Positions 61,851 to 64,000 of a stretch of DNA of 64,000 nt are shown here, in pieces; within the stretch, counting starts at the first letter, position 1, and each line of letters opens with the position of its first letter. Below the pieces are notes generated by a model. The model worked only from the letters and a program-made list of their open reading frames with translations. It made no database searches and had not been told where the DNA came from. Position numbers and translations under genes: made by a program. This DNA comes from Strigamia acuminata. Lineage: Eukaryota > Arthropoda > Chilopoda > Geophilomorpha > Linotaeniidae. The stretch spans positions 2,976,001 to 3,040,000 of the forward strand of contig OX442319.1 of assembly GCA_949358305.1 (NCBI GenBank). The letters run 5' to 3'.

Positions 61851-64000
61851 ATGGAAGGAGAGGAACCGAAAGAAGGAAGCGAAGCCGGCGCCAACAGCCT
61901 CGAATTAGAGACAAATTCGACGCTGCTTGGTTCCGCAAATACTTCGAATACATCCGTGGATGTCACCGAAGAGTCCGCCGAAGCGTCCGCCGAAGCTCAA
62001 GCCGCTCTGGCCGACGCTGCTGCCCGTTTGCCAGTCACGCCGTCTCAGCCCCGACTACGAGGAGGCCTATTCGCCGATCCGAACGGCGAAACTCGTGCAC
62101 AGAGACACGACCGGGTAAATAATTCAAAATAAAATTACCTTTCAGTCATGAAAAGTAATTAAAAGTGCATTTTCACTCGGAAAAAGCGAAAAGTTCGTTG
62201 GTAACGCCTTCGCAAGAAGGCGCCGCCATTTTTATCATCAGATGGCGCTGTGTCTCATTTTTGAGGCGTTGCTACGGCAACGCTCCAAACACTGAAACAT
62301 AGCCGTCGGAAACAACGTTTTTCACGATTTTTCAAATATTTTGAAAAATTTAACGAATCTAAACTGCCGAATGAAATCTCACCCGTGATTTTATTCACTG
62401 AAAATTCGGAAATAATTATTTTACACGAAAAAATGGATTTTAATTATTTCTTCGAATATTTTACAGATCATCCAACTTCGGGAGACGCATCTCGACTTGC
62501 ACCCCGATGTTCCGACCGCTCCGGGAGTCTGGCGACATGCATTGCCGCCAGAAATCATCAAGTCTAAGGGAAGACTGACGTTTTGGGCGGCCCGACATAA
62601 ATTCTCCAAGGCCTTAAACAAGCGATGGGGAACGAAGTTTCGGATCGCTTATTTAATCGATGGATTCGGTCATCGCGACGCCCTCGAGTGGGCAATGAAG
62701 CGCGACACCTTCGGACCACTGCGAAACGTGTTGCTCGACTTCGCCTTCACAGTGATCGCTCAAGAAACGCGAGACCATCGCCGTTACTTCAACGCTCCTG
62801 CGTGGGAGCGTCGACAGATTTTGGAGGACATCTTCCAACGTCTTGACCAAACCAAGGCCGAGGTTGTACGCCTCTACCACGAATCTTTCCGTGTAACAAC
62901 GGACGGAAAGAAACGTTGGGTGCCGACATGCCAGTCGGAGATGCATCAGCTAGCCATGGGCGGATGTTTCCATGCTGATTTCGTGCCAAACCCGTATCCA
63001 GAGCCTGAGCCCCGGGTACAGGTCGCTTCCACCATCCACGTGGTGCCACCGCGCTCCACGTCGAGGTCACGATCATCGAGGTCGCCCTACAGTGGCCGTC
63101 GCTCCTCCCCAACACAGTCGTCGGGGGAAGGCGCCATTGGAGGGTTACCTCCACTCCAGAAGGCTCGTCATCGCTCACATCACCGACGCGAGCCGACGCC
63201 GCCAAAAAGACATTCGAAGTCCGTGTCGAGACCCACATCCCGAAGCCGACCTCGAGTGCAATCGCGCCAATCTTCCACGAGGAGTTCACTCTCGTCGCGT
63301 GAAGAAAAGTCCAACGCTTCTCAGCTTAGCGCTTCCACCTCCTCCTGCCAGATTGACTGGTCGGACGAGATAGCGAAGGAAGATCGTCGCATCGCCGCTT
63401 TGCAAGCCGGTCAAGGAGACGTCAACACCTCTTTGCCGTTCGCTTGCCGTCCAGTCACCAGCGACATGCGACCAGACCCATCGGTGCCCGTGCCACAAGT
63501 GACATCGGTCATCCGTTTTGAGGGATACGTCTCTCACGAACCATTTCCCGCACAGGAGTGCGCTGATCTCTGGAGGCGATTCTCATCGTTTCCCGAGACA
63601 GCCCAAACAATGTACCTCGCGCATCTGGACGAATACCAACTCGCTCAGATCCGCGAAGGAGAGAAGGAATGGCAATGGCTTGCCCGAGAGCTTGCGTCGT
63701 GCAAGTCCGACAAGCAACTGCAACGGACGCTGCAGAAAATGAACAGGAAATTGTCGGAGGGACTTCTTCGAATCCTGTTCCAAGGAGTCTTTCCCGACCC
63801 ACAGATTGCTCTGGCGGCCGCCACTCGATTGTGGACGGTGCCGTTAGGGCTTCCACGAGCCTTGCTGGACGATTGGGAGTCAGTTCGCCCCGATCCTCCA
63901 ACGATGCTCGCCGAATTGACGCAACAAGCCGAGGCGACTGGCGAAACTCCGGCTGGATCCGCCATTCGACTACGGCAGGAATGGGCTGCGCTGAAGCAGC
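61851..64000 (+). CDS. Uncharacterised Arg/Ser-rich protein, two coding exons, runs off the window
   Basis: Exon 1 is 61851-62114, intron 62115-62466 (donor CGG|GTAAAT, acceptor TTTACAG), exon 2 from 62467 to at least 64000 with no stop in over 510 codons. Exon 1 encodes an acidic, Ala/Ser/Glu-rich start (ESAEASAEAQAALADAAARL). Exon 2 opens IIQLRETHLDLHPDVPTAPG, passes through a globular region (TFWAARHKFSKALNKRWGTK, AFTVIAQETRDHRRYFNAPA), an SR-type stretch (SRSRSSRSPYSGRRSSP and similar) and a second helical region. I do not recognise the family. Codons are GC-rich at third positions, unlike the AT-rich gag and pol just upstream, so it probably has a different origin. It is either a host gene next to the retroelement or the first ORF of another element. 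Confidence 0.65.

Noticed and set aside
61851-64000. Frame behind pol taken as a retroviral-type env
   Set aside because: No signal peptide, cleavage site or membrane anchor is visible; the sequence is SR-rich and helical.

Overview
This is a window of an animal nuclear genome, most likely an arthropod. Coding exons are split by GT-AG introns, many only 56-78 bp long, most of the sequence is AT-rich non-coding DNA, and the mobile elements are those of metazoans (Ty3/gypsy, Copia, DIRS, P-like, MULE, hAT, mariner and non-LTR fragments). I cannot name the species. No CRISPR, operon, rRNA or complete tRNA was seen.

Layout. 0-5 kb: a LINE tail, an arthropod-type palindromic repeat, and a seven-exon minus-strand gene for a ZC3H4/Suppressor-of-sable-like CCCH zinc-finger protein (first coding exon unresolved). 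6.6-7.2 kb: a small three-exon gene of unknown function. 8.4-9.4 kb: a tract of short hairpins split by a hAT MITE with an exact 8-bp target duplication. 11-13 kb: a C2H2 zinc-finger gene with non-coding first exons. 13.5-23.3 kb: a graveyard of transposons (P-like, DIRS, hAT-like, tyrosine recombinase, MULE/ZSWIM, MADF) that contains an inserted element carrying a spliced gene fragment. 25.8-27.4 kb: an intronless 526-aa gene. 28.5-30.4 kb: a MATH-domain gene whose 5' end lies in an inverted duplication. 31.1-33.2 kb: a short LTR element with one gag-like ORF, inserted into a tandem hairpin array. 34.6-35.2 kb: a fold-back element.

37.4-44 kb: the clearest host-gene surprise, a DEG/ENaC (pickpocket-like) gene in which one exon encodes both the end of a first channel unit and the start of a second, so the predicted product is a two-unit concatemer (four membrane spans). 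It carries an in-frame stop and one exon-phase conflict, so it may be decaying.

44.5-48 kb: a Copia gag broken by a nest of insertions (solo-LTR-like repeat, then a 1.6-kb fold-back palindrome with inward-facing CRE/TATA-like modules; separately a hAT MITE). 48.4-53 kb: MITEs, a mariner fragment, a hairpin and pseudoknot tract and another fold-back element. 53.6-61.6 kb: a Ty3/gypsy element with a tRNA-Pro-type primer site, intact gag, a canonical -1 frameshift signal and intact pol. Its 5' LTR holds an array of hairpins with conserved loops and covarying stems, the most striking undescribed structure here. 61.7-64 kb: a separate GC3-rich, intron-containing reading frame that runs off the window.

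Two themes recur: (1) several fold-back elements, each built from its own private 10-20 bp word in both orientations; (2) four tracts packed with small hairpins.
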